Assembly (NCBI RefSeq): GCF_026870155.1
Contig: NZ_CP113975.1
Coordinates: 1,364,001-1,428,000 of the forward strand
Reading direction: 5' to 3'
From: Flavobacterium marginilacus
GTDB lineage: Bacteria > Bacteroidota > Bacteroidia > Flavobacteriales > Flavobacteriaceae
DNA: 64,000 nucleotides
In this document: positions 36,479 through 43,989 of the stretch, in pieces
Position numbering within the stretch: position 1 is the first letter of the stretch
How the letters are laid out: each line of letters opens with the position of its first letter
The notes under the pieces: generated by a model
What the model was told of the DNA's origin: nothing
What the model saw: only the letters and a program-made list of their open reading frames with translations
Databases searched by the model: none
Position numbers and translations under genes: made by a program

Positions 36479-37501
36479 CTATTTGAAATCGACTGAAAGA
36501 GCATCGGCATAAAGCGTTCCCGATGCAAATCCTAAGGCTAGCATGATTCTGTATTTTTTTGTTCCAGCTGGAAGCGTAAATGTTTTGGTGTAATACGTCC
36601 AGTCTGTTGTTGCGGTTACAAAAGCAATATTTTGATCACCAGTTTTTTGATCTCCGGTTCCGGTAAATTCGACACTGAATAATCCGTTATTCCATGGATC
36701 TTTACCCTGTTTTATGGCATCTGATTTTAACCATCCTGAAATTGTTATTGAGACAGCATTATCAGGAACTGTTGCAATCTGATCAATTCCAGTCCAGTCA
36801 AAAGTGGCAGAATTTAGAACAAGCGCAGCCTTGCCTTCTTTGAAAACAGCTGTTGAAACAGCTGCATTGCCGCGCCAGGAAGCTGTTCCGTTTTCAAAAT
36901 CGGTATTTGTTAACACTGCTGTCTGCGATCCTGAAGCTGTGGCTGTATTTTTTGCATTTTCTTCTTGCTGTATTTTATCCATCTGCTCTTGTGTAATAGC
37001 AACAGCTTTTATATCGTCAAAAAAAATAGTTCCATTAGTCTGTCCTAGTGCCAGCATTACTCTAAGCTTTGAAGCTCCTGCAGGAACAGCAATTATTTTT
37101 TTGTAAAAAGACCATGGTGTTGTTCCTAATACTGAAGCGATACTTTCGTTTTTAATTCCTTTCTCACCAGAATTTAAAAATTCAATATCAAATTTTCCAG
37201 TGTTCCAGTCATTTTTGCCTTTTTCTACTCCCTCAGTTTTTATCCATCCGCTTAATTCGATGGCTGCTGTATTTTTAGGAATAGTGGTAATCTGGTCTAC
37301 AGCTTTCCATTCGGCTCCCACATATTGAGTAATGGTACAGCTGTTTTTACCTGATTTTTTATCATAAGGCGAAATAGCTGCATTTTCTTCGCCTCTCCAA
37401 TTTAATAAATCAGTTTCAAAACCAGCATTTTTTATAAGGTTGGTCTGCGCATTATTTGTCACAGTAATAAAAAAAAGACTTAATACAAGCAATGCTTTCA
37501 T
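36479..37501 (-). CDS. Exported protein of two tandem carbohydrate-binding-like modules
   Basis: A 340-residue protein with a signal peptide ending NNAQ near residue 19 and no lipobox. Two homologous beta-sandwich modules follow (about 20-165 and 190-340). Each starts N-x-(G/D)FE ... (N/S)WRG, continues with DQI(T/A)T(I/V)P and I(E/T)(L/I)SGW(I/L)K, then DPWN- or NDWN-like G(K/L)F, and ends LRVMLALGQTNGT-IFFDD or YRIMLALGFASGTLYAD. They are joined by a Gln/Thr-rich linker. The fold resembles CBM4/9/22-type domains but no family can be assigned by eye. Its place between GH26 and the epimerase suggests it binds manno-oligosaccharides. No catalytic motif is visible. Confidence 0.75.
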   Translation of the reverse strand: MKALLVLSLFFITVTNNAQTNLIKNAGFETDLLNWRGEENAAISPYDKKSGKNSCTITQYVGAEWKAVDQITTIPKNTAAIELSGWIKTEGVEKGKNDWNTGKFDIEFLNSGEKGIKNESIASVLGTTPWSFYKKIIAVPAGASKLRVMLALGQTNGTIFFDDIKAVAITQEQMDKIQQEENAKNTATASGSQTAVLTNTDFENGTASWRGNAAVSTAVFKEGKAALVLNSATFDWTGIDQIATVPDNAVSITISGWLKSDAIKQGKDPWNNGLFSVEFTGTGDQKTGDQNIAFVTATTDWTYYTKTFTLPAGTKKYRIMLALGFASGTLYADALSVDFK

Positions 37502-37546
37502 AATGATTAAATTTAGAGGTTACTTTAAATTAAAACGGGATGTTTT

Positions 37547-38737
37547 CTAACTTTCGATTCGGTGAATTAATTCAATGCAGGCTCTTCCGTTATGATAGGG
37601 ACATTTCCAGAATCCGGCTTTGTCTTTTTTCATAATCGAATAGTCGCTGAAAATTCCCCAAAACCACTCTCCGTTTTTTTTGTCGATGATGTGTTTTTGT
37701 GTAAAATCCCAGTTTTTGAAAATTATATCCAAATATTCCTGTTTGCCGGTAAGCTGCCAGGCTGTAAAATAGCCTATCATCAATTCGGATTGAGGCCACC
37801 AGTGTTTTTCGGCAATTAATTCATTAGTTTCCGGGTCAAATTCATACCACAATCCGCCATCTTCATCAATTCCTTCTTTGGTTACATCGGCAATTTGAAC
37901 CGCATATTTTTTGTATCGTTCTATTAAATTGTCATCACCTGCAATTTCTGCACATTGCAGTAAAAGCCAGGCTGCTTCAATGTCGTGACCATAGGAGATT
38001 ACGTCTTTCTTCTCTATCCAATTTTCATCAAAAAAAAGTCTCAGATGTCCTGTTTCAGTATTGATAAAATATTTTTCGATAGTTTCTAATAATTCTATAA
38101 TGACTTTTCGCAATGATTCGTCTTTCCAGACTTTATATAAATTGGCATAACCTTCAACGATGTGCAGATGAGTATTCATCGTTTTCTTTTCGTTGGCGTC
38201 TTTTTCGCTTAAGCGTAAGTCATCTATAGGTTTCCAATCGCGTGTAAAAGCTTCTAAATAACCGCCTTTTTCATTGTCATAACTATGTTTTTGAATTCTA
38301 TTGTATAAGGCAATAGCAAGATGTAATGATTTGTTGTCTTCGGTTACCGAATAGTATTCGCTCAGTCCATAAATGACAAAGGCTAAAGCATAAATTTGGT
38401 TTTTGGTGTCTTTTGGAGTTCCATCATAATTGATGCTCCAAAAGATACCTCCAAATTCAGTGTCGTAAAAGTGTTTCGAAATATATTCGAAAGCACGTTT
38501 AGCTGTGTCTAAGTGTTCTTGTTTTTTAGAAATTTTATAAGCTGCAGAAAAGGTCCATAACAGTCTCGCATTAAGTACAGACCCTTTTTCAGCTTCATTA
38601 TTTGTATTGTTATTGTAATCTATCTGCCCGACAAAACCTCCGTTTTTTTCGTCCAAAGTATTTTCCATCCAATAAGAGAGAATGCTTTGAAGTTCAAGCT
38701 TTAGTTCTGTTTTTAGATTTTTTAAATTAGAATTCAC
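37547..38737 (-). CDS. AGE-family epimerase, mannobiose/cellobiose 2-epimerase
   Basis: A 396-residue cytoplasmic (alpha/alpha)6 barrel enzyme, without a signal peptide. The family blocks LNARLLWTFSAAYK, MNTHLHIVEGYANLYK, SYGHDIEAAWLLLQ and KHWWPQSELMIGY contain the catalytic and substrate-contact His and Trp residues. In the established Bacteroides fragilis pathway this enzyme turns beta-1,4-mannobiose into mannosyl-glucose, the substrate for the GH130 enzyme. Here the GH130 gene is two bases upstream, and the transporter gene precedes that. Other AGE members use cellobiose or N-acetylglucosamine, but context strongly favours mannobiose. Confidence 0.92.
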   Translation of the reverse strand: MNSNLKNLKTELKLELQSILSYWMENTLDEKNGGFVGQIDYNNNTNNEAEKGSVLNARLLWTFSAAYKISKKQEHLDTAKRAFEYISKHFYDTEFGGIFWSINYDGTPKDTKNQIYALAFVIYGLSEYYSVTEDNKSLHLAIALYNRIQKHSYDNEKGGYLEAFTRDWKPIDDLRLSEKDANEKKTMNTHLHIVEGYANLYKVWKDESLRKVIIELLETIEKYFINTETGHLRLFFDENWIEKKDVISYGHDIEAAWLLLQCAEIAGDDNLIERYKKYAVQIADVTKEGIDEDGGLWYEFDPETNELIAEKHWWPQSELMIGYFTAWQLTGKQEYLDIIFKNWDFTQKHIIDKKNGEWFWGIFSDYSIMKKDKAGFWKCPYHNGRACIELIHRIES

Positions 38738-38739
38738 AA

Positions 38740-39933
38740 TTATGAAATTTCTTTGTTTCTATTCACCTGATTGATGATGGCATTTACAGAACCTGCAGAA
38801 GTTAAAGTGTCTTCAGGAGTATTGATAACATAATCTACTAATCTTTCTACAGAAGAAACAGCTACGTGCATTCTTGTGTCTGAAGAAGCATAGTAAATGA
38901 AAACGGTACCGTCTTTATCTTCAATCCACCCATTAGAGAATAAAACATTAGAGACATCTCCAACTCTTTCTATGCCTTCTGGTGCCATAAAATGTCCGGC
39001 AGGAGCATGAGTTACTTTTGAAATATCATTCAGGTCAGTCATGAACATGTATAATGTATAACGCAGACCTGCAGCAGTGTTACGCACACCGTGAGCCAAG
39101 TGCAGCCATCCCTTTTCGGTTTTAATCGGTGCTGGTCCAAGACCGTTTTTTAATTCATATACTGTGTGATATTGTTTTCCGTAAATGATTTTTTCTTCCT
39201 TTACGACTGGATTAGTCATATCGTCAATATAGCCAAGCCCAATTCCGCCACCGTTTCCAACATCAATAAAACCATCTTGCGGACGGGTGTATAAAGCATA
39301 TTTTCCGTTTACAAATTCAGGGTGCAGTACCACGTTGCGCTGCTGTCCTGTATTTGATACTAAATCCGGCAGTCTTTCCCAGTTGATTAAATCTTTGGTG
39401 CGTACAATTCCTGCATTGGCAACAGCCATACTGGTGTCGCCTTTTGGAGCGGATGGATCTTTTCTTTCAGTACAGAAAATACCATAAACCCAGCCGTCTT
39501 CATGCTTTATTAAACGCATGTCATATACATTGGTATCAGGTTCTTCTGTTTGAGGTATGACACATGGTTTGTCCCAAAACTTGAAATTATCTACTCCATT
39601 AGGGCTTTCAGCAATAGCAAAAAAAGATTTTCTGTCGGCTCCCTCAACACGCACTGAAAGGACATAATTATCATTCCATTTCATGGCACCAGCATTGAAT
39701 GTTGCATTTATCTGAATTCTTTCCAAAAACAGCGGATTTGTATTTGGATTAAAGTCAAATCTCCATTCAAGCGGAGCGTGTGCAGCTGTTAAGACTGGAT
39801 TTTTATAGCGAGTGTATATGCCGTTTCCAATGCCTTCCTGAGGCTGGTTTTTTGTTTGTATTAGGGTGTTAAATTGTTTTTCAAGTCCAGCTTTTATTTC
39901 TTTTAAATCTGGCTGTAGTGCTGTTGTATTCAT
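38740..39933 (-). CDS. GH130 4-O-beta-D-mannosyl-D-glucose phosphorylase
   Basis: A 397-residue cytoplasmic phosphorylase with a five-bladed propeller fold. It splits mannosyl-glucose with phosphate to alpha-mannose-1-phosphate and glucose. The block VRVEGADRKSFFAIAESPNGVDNF, with its Asp as likely proton donor, and the later GLGPAPIKTEKGWLHLAHGVR match GH130 subfamily 1. There is no signal peptide. The two-base gap to the epimerase gene points to tight coupling of the two steps. A mannobiose-specific phosphorylase (subfamily 2) is the alternative; the adjacent epimerase argues for subfamily 1. Confidence 0.93.
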   Translation of the reverse strand: MNTTALQPDLKEIKAGLEKQFNTLIQTKNQPQEGIGNGIYTRYKNPVLTAAHAPLEWRFDFNPNTNPLFLERIQINATFNAGAMKWNDNYVLSVRVEGADRKSFFAIAESPNGVDNFKFWDKPCVIPQTEEPDTNVYDMRLIKHEDGWVYGIFCTERKDPSAPKGDTSMAVANAGIVRTKDLINWERLPDLVSNTGQQRNVVLHPEFVNGKYALYTRPQDGFIDVGNGGGIGLGYIDDMTNPVVKEEKIIYGKQYHTVYELKNGLGPAPIKTEKGWLHLAHGVRNTAAGLRYTLYMFMTDLNDISKVTHAPAGHFMAPEGIERVGDVSNVLFSNGWIEDKDGTVFIYYASSDTRMHVAVSSVERLVDYVINTPEDTLTSAGSVNAIINQVNRNKEIS

Positions 39934-39956
39934 AGGTTGAATTTTCTAGATCGGTA

Positions 39957-41348
39957 TTATTTATTTATATTTCTTTTATCATTAAGTTCATCTTCAATGG
40001 CTTGTAGTTTTTCTTCCGAAAGGGGGTAGAAAACGATGAAAAGTACCGAGATAGCCGCTGCAATTGCAGGAAGAATGCTCAGCATTAATTGTATTCCAGT
40101 TTGTGCGGTCAATGTTTGTGCTACATTGGCTTGAAAACCAAAGTATCCCAATAACCATCCTGTTGCTGCTCCGCCGATTGTCCATCCAAATTTTTGAGAC
40201 ATTGAAGAAGCTGAGAAAATAAGTCCCGTTGCTCTTCGTCCTTGTTTCCATTCAGAATAATCGGCACTATCGGCATACATAGACCAGATTAAAGGGAATA
40301 TACAGCCTGCACAAATGCTAATAAGTACTTGGAAAACCATAATAAGGATTATATCTTCTTTTCCTAAATAATAGAAAATTATACTCAAAACTGCAGCAAG
40401 AGCCATAGCGCCAAAGAACGTTTTCTTTTTCCCGATTTTATTAGCAATAGGTGTGGCAGCAATAACACCAATAATGTTAGCCGCTTGTCCTAATACTAAA
40501 TAAAGTGTGGTTGGAGTCATTGCAAAATTTTCTCCCAAAAAGTTAAAACTATAGCTTACAGTGCTGCTTACATAGTATTTAAAATAATAAACAGCTGCTC
40601 CGTCACGTATTGAATTGAATATCAATGCTCCGATTCCGGCTCCCAATAAAATCCACCAGGGTCTGTTTTTAAGAAGGTCATTTAAATCTTCTTTTAAATT
40701 AGGTTTTTCATCAGTTAACGGCTGAACTCTTTCTTTGGTAAGAAAAAAACAAGACCAAAAGAAAATTGTTGTAATCATTCCAAAAACGGCAATCGTATAT
40801 AACCAGCCTGTTTTAGAGTTCAAACTTCCGCCAAAATGATTTACCAAAGGCTCGATTAGCCACAAAGCCAATAGACTTCCGCCAAATGCAAAAACCATAC
40901 GGTATGAAGAAAGTGTGGTGCGTTCTTTGCGGTCAGCAGACATTACTCCTAGCAGTGAAGCATAGGGAACATTAATTATAGAATAAATCATCATCATTAA
41001 TGAATAAGTAACATAGGCGTAGATTATTTTGCCTTTTTCATCAAAATCAGGAGTATAAAAAGTAAGTACACCAATTACTGCAAACGGAATTGCTGTCCAT
41101 AATAAATAAGGTCTGAATTTTCCCCAACGGCTTTTGGTGCGGTCTGCAGCAATACCTACCAAAGGGTCAAAGCAGGAATCCCAGATACGTGTAATTAAAA
41201 ACATTGTTCCAACAACGGCTGGTGCTATTCCAAAAACATCTGTATAAAAAAACATTAGGTACATGCTGAAAATTTTCCAAAACATTGAGGAGGCGGCATC
41301 TCCTAATCCGTAACCAACTTTTTCTTTTAATTTAATTTTTTCTTCCAT
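39957..41348 (-). CDS. GPH-family (MFS) cation:sugar symporter, probable mannobiose carrier
   Basis: A 463-residue inner-membrane protein with about 12 hydrophobic segments. The N-terminal KEKVGYGLGDAASSMFWK and the loop DRTKSRWGKFRPYLLW are hallmarks of the glycoside-pentoside-hexuronide family. A cytoplasmic loop near residue 210-225 (KERVQPLTDEKPNLKED) precedes the second six-helix half. It lies 23 bases upstream of the GH130 gene and downstream of a GH26 gene. By analogy with the B. fragilis mannan cluster it should move mannobiose from the periplasm into the cytoplasm. Confidence 0.92.
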   Translation of the reverse strand: MEEKIKLKEKVGYGLGDAASSMFWKIFSMYLMFFYTDVFGIAPAVVGTMFLITRIWDSCFDPLVGIAADRTKSRWGKFRPYLLWTAIPFAVIGVLTFYTPDFDEKGKIIYAYVTYSLMMMIYSIINVPYASLLGVMSADRKERTTLSSYRMVFAFGGSLLALWLIEPLVNHFGGSLNSKTGWLYTIAVFGMITTIFFWSCFFLTKERVQPLTDEKPNLKEDLNDLLKNRPWWILLGAGIGALIFNSIRDGAAVYYFKYYVSSTVSYSFNFLGENFAMTPTTLYLVLGQAANIIGVIAATPIANKIGKKKTFFGAMALAAVLSIIFYYLGKEDIILIMVFQVLISICAGCIFPLIWSMYADSADYSEWKQGRRATGLIFSASSMSQKFGWTIGGAATGWLLGYFGFQANVAQTLTAQTGIQLMLSILPAIAAAISVLFIVFYPLSEEKLQAIEDELNDKRNINK

Positions 41349-41372
41349 TTTTTAGGTTGTTGTCTTTTGGTG

Positions 41373-42518
41373 TTATTTTTTATATAAATTTATTTTGGCA
41401 GCATCTTTTTCAAAAAAGATGTTGTTTAGATTATAGAAATCTACAAAATCTTTTTCACTGACTTGTCCTTTAAAAGGAGCGTAATAATGCATTTTTTGTT
41501 CTTTTTCCTGCCAGCCGTGATTTCTCCAAACTAAGACATAAGATATTTTATACGTTCCCATTGCTTTCATCAAAGTGTCTGTCCACCATTTGTCATAAGG
41601 AATAGCTTCATAGCCAGTTTCTGCAAATGCAATGATTTTGTTTTGCTCTTTGGCAATCTGATCTATTATGCCAAATTGTTTTTGACAGTTTTCTACAAAA
41701 GAATTGTCTTTCAGCGGGTCATTGTAAATGTATTTATCAAAGCTTAAAATATCAGCGTATTCTGACCCTGGATAGTATTCTAAAAAATCTTCTTTAGACG
41801 TAAAATCAGCTGTATTGTATACATAAATTAAATTATGAAGGCCTTTCTTTTGAAAATAATCAACTGTGAATTTCCAAAGTTTTTTAAATTCTTCGGGGCT
41901 TCCGTTGTTTTTACACCACCAAAACCAAGTGCCGGTAAGTTCATGATAAGGACGGTATAATATTGGGATTAGATTCCCTTTATTATCCCTTAAAGTTAAA
42001 ATGTATTTTACTGCTTCATCCAGCCAAGCTTTATATTTTTCATGACTAACACCTCCCGGCAAAGCCGAAGCCAATGATTTTTGAGTTGTATCCCAGGCAT
42101 TTCCACCTGTTAATGGGTTGTTTGAATGCCAGCTAAGAGTAATAACACCGCCTCTTTTATGTCCGTCAATGATGAATTGTCTCATTTTATCAAAGGGAAT
42201 TCCGTCGATGTTTTTATCCGATTTGTATTCAAGTCCTCCTAAATCCCAGCCATAGACGGCAGGATAATCTCCAACAACGTCTTTTACATCGCTGCGTCCA
42301 TCCTCATATTTCCAGTTTACGCCATATGCCAAATCATCCTGATGGCCGAAAAGGATTCCCTTATTGCTTGTTCTGTGTAGATTTTGATATAATAGAATGG
42401 TGTTTTTTGTCGCTTTTTTATCGGATAATGATAATTTAGTATCACTATTCTGTGATTGAGCTGTGAAAAACACACTCAAAGCAAATAAAAAAGACATTAT
42501 GTGGTTTGTTTTTGTCAT
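41373..42518 (-). CDS. GH26 beta-mannanase, likely mannobiose-releasing
   Basis: A 381-residue exported enzyme with a signal peptide ending TAQSQ and no lipobox. The catalytic acid/base is Glu193 in RPYHELTGTWFWW and the nucleophile is Glu300 in AFAETGYE. It is the first gene of the minus-strand mannan operon, next to the transporter. In the B. fragilis cluster the GH26 in this place releases mannobiose from the chain end, so this one is probably the periplasmic exo-type enzyme, while the lipoprotein GH26 acts outside (inference). Confidence 0.92.
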   Translation of the reverse strand: MTKTNHIMSFLFALSVFFTAQSQNSDTKLSLSDKKATKNTILLYQNLHRTSNKGILFGHQDDLAYGVNWKYEDGRSDVKDVVGDYPAVYGWDLGGLEYKSDKNIDGIPFDKMRQFIIDGHKRGGVITLSWHSNNPLTGGNAWDTTQKSLASALPGGVSHEKYKAWLDEAVKYILTLRDNKGNLIPILYRPYHELTGTWFWWCKNNGSPEEFKKLWKFTVDYFQKKGLHNLIYVYNTADFTSKEDFLEYYPGSEYADILSFDKYIYNDPLKDNSFVENCQKQFGIIDQIAKEQNKIIAFAETGYEAIPYDKWWTDTLMKAMGTYKISYVLVWRNHGWQEKEQKMHYYAPFKGQVSEKDFVDFYNLNNIFFEKDAAKINLYKK

Positions 42519-42797
42519 AATTTATAGTAAAAGTTTTTAATGGTGCTGCTTAGACTGTATTTAGTGTGAATTAAGTCTCAGAGTGTTGTGTTTTTTGAAA
42601 ACTGTTATTCTATATTTATATTAATTTTTTGATAAAATGTTAAAAAAAATATCGTTTTAAAATGATTTATATTTTTTAAGGATATTTTTACATTCAAAAA
42701 CATAAATTCATTTTTCAAAGATAAAGTAATAACATCTTTTGAATTAATATTATTTTATCAAATTTATATCTTATTATTGCAAAAAAATAAATGAATT
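42519..42797. promoter_or_regulatory. Divergent control region of the mannan operon and AraC gene
   Basis: 279 AT-rich bases separate the minus-strand GH26 operon from the plus-strand AraC gene. On the minus strand TATCTTTG (complement at 42716-42723) matches the -7 box TAnnTTTG exactly, which would give a leader of about 190 bases for the GH26 mRNA. No clear -33 TTG partner was found. AraC-family regulators usually bind such divergent regions, but no direct repeat operator is obvious by eye. Confidence 0.4.
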
Positions 42798-43676
42798 ATG
42801 AGCGCTTTTAAAGATTTTCACAGAGAAATAGTTCCACTAGCGGCACAAGACAGTTTTTTGGTTTTTGACAGGATTAAAGATGAGTTTGATTATCCGGTGC
42901 ATTATCATCCCGAGTATGAAATCAATTTTATATTAAACGGAAAAGGAGTAAAACGCGTTGTAGGTGACACTATAGAAGAGATTGATGATGTTGAGCTGGT
43001 GCTGGTAGGGCCGAATTTATATCATGGTTGGGAACAATATAAGTGTAAAAATAAAGATATTCATGAGATAACGATTCAGTTTCATAATGATCTTTTTCAT
43101 GATTTTTTGCTTTCCAGGCGAATTATGACTCCAATTAAAGAGATGTTTAATCGTTCTGTACATGGTATTTTATTTTCAAAACAGGTAGCAGAAATGCTTA
43201 CTCCGCGGTTAATAAAGATATCAAAGCTGGATGGGATGGATTATTTTCTTGAAATCATATCAATTCTCTATGACCTTGCCAACTCTCGTAATCAAAGGCT
43301 TTTGTCTACTTTTACTGTTGAAAATGATACTTTTGAGGAGTATGATAAGATGAAGTTAATCTATGATTATATTCAGAAGAATTTTGCTGAGAAATTATCA
43401 TTGGAAGAGGTTGCCGGTGTTGCCAGTATGACTACTATTTCTTTCAATCGGTTTATAAAAAAACGTACAGGAAAGACATTTGTTAATTATATTAATGATA
43501 TTCGTATTGGTTACGCAGCCAGATGGTTAGTAGAGAAAGATCTCAGTATATCTGAGGTTGCGTTTAAATCTGGGTTTAATAATATTGCAAATTTCAACAG
43601 AAGTTTTAAGTCTTTTAAGAAATGTACTCCCAGTCAGTACCGTGATGATTTCTCAGGATTGAAGCGAATTCTGTAG
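42798..43676 (+). CDS. AraC-family transcriptional regulator of mannan use
   Basis: A 292-residue cytoplasmic regulator. Residues 20-110 form a cupin-like sensor with YPVHYHPEYEINFILNGKGVKRVVGD and GPNLYHGW, which could bind a sugar. The C-terminal 100 residues have two helix-turn-helix units (LSLEEVAGVASMTTISFNRFIKKRTGKTFVNYINDIRI and LSISEVAFKSGFNNIANFNRSFKSFKKCTPSQYR). It is divergent from the mannan operon and upstream of the second SusCD operon, so it could control both. It has no membrane part, so its ligand must be cytoplasmic, for example mannobiose or mannosyl-glucose (inference). Confidence 0.92.
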   Translation: MSAFKDFHREIVPLAAQDSFLVFDRIKDEFDYPVHYHPEYEINFILNGKGVKRVVGDTIEEIDDVELVLVGPNLYHGWEQYKCKNKDIHEITIQFHNDLFHDFLLSRRIMTPIKEMFNRSVHGILFSKQVAEMLTPRLIKISKLDGMDYFLEIISILYDLANSRNQRLLSTFTVENDTFEEYDKMKLIYDYIQKNFAEKLSLEEVAGVASMTTISFNRFIKKRTGKTFVNYINDIRIGYAARWLVEKDLSISEVAFKSGFNNIANFNRSFKSFKKCTPSQYRDDFSGLKRIL

Positions 43677-43697
43677 AAAACTTGTGATTATGTTATG

Positions 43698-43732
43698 AAA
43701 AGTCCTTTGAAAGTAATTTAAAGGACTTTTTT
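43698..43732 (+). terminator. Terminator of the AraC gene
   Basis: A perfect 11-bp stem AAAAGTCCTTT / AAAGGACTTTT with an 11-base loop and trailing Ts, 22 bases after the stop. It separates the regulator from the SusC operon. The rest of the gap to 43990 is AT-rich and holds the SusC leader. Confidence 0.9.
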
Positions 43733-43931
43733 GTTTTTAATAATTATTTATATCGCTTTAATTTTAAGTTTTAAATAATAATAACATAAAAAAATATTGA
43801 CTAAATTTTATTATATGTAATTTTTATTTCCATTTTGAAAATATATTATCATTAAATGATATAATAATATTAATTTAATGTTTACTACTGTTATAAATTT
43901 GTTAATTATAAATCATACTAATTAATACCAA

Positions 43932-43965
43932 GATAATTTCCGAATAACCCTTTTCGGGGATTATC
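43932..43965 (+). promoter_or_regulatory. Leader hairpin of the second SusC mRNA
   Basis: GATAATTTCCGAA (43932-43944) pairs with TTTCGGGGATTATC (43952-43965) through Watson-Crick and two G-U pairs around a 7-base loop. It ends 24 bases before the SusC ATG, with no U run, so it could influence translation or mRNA stability. Confidence 0.5.
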
Positions 43966-43989
43966 AAACTTAACTAACAAATTTTTATT

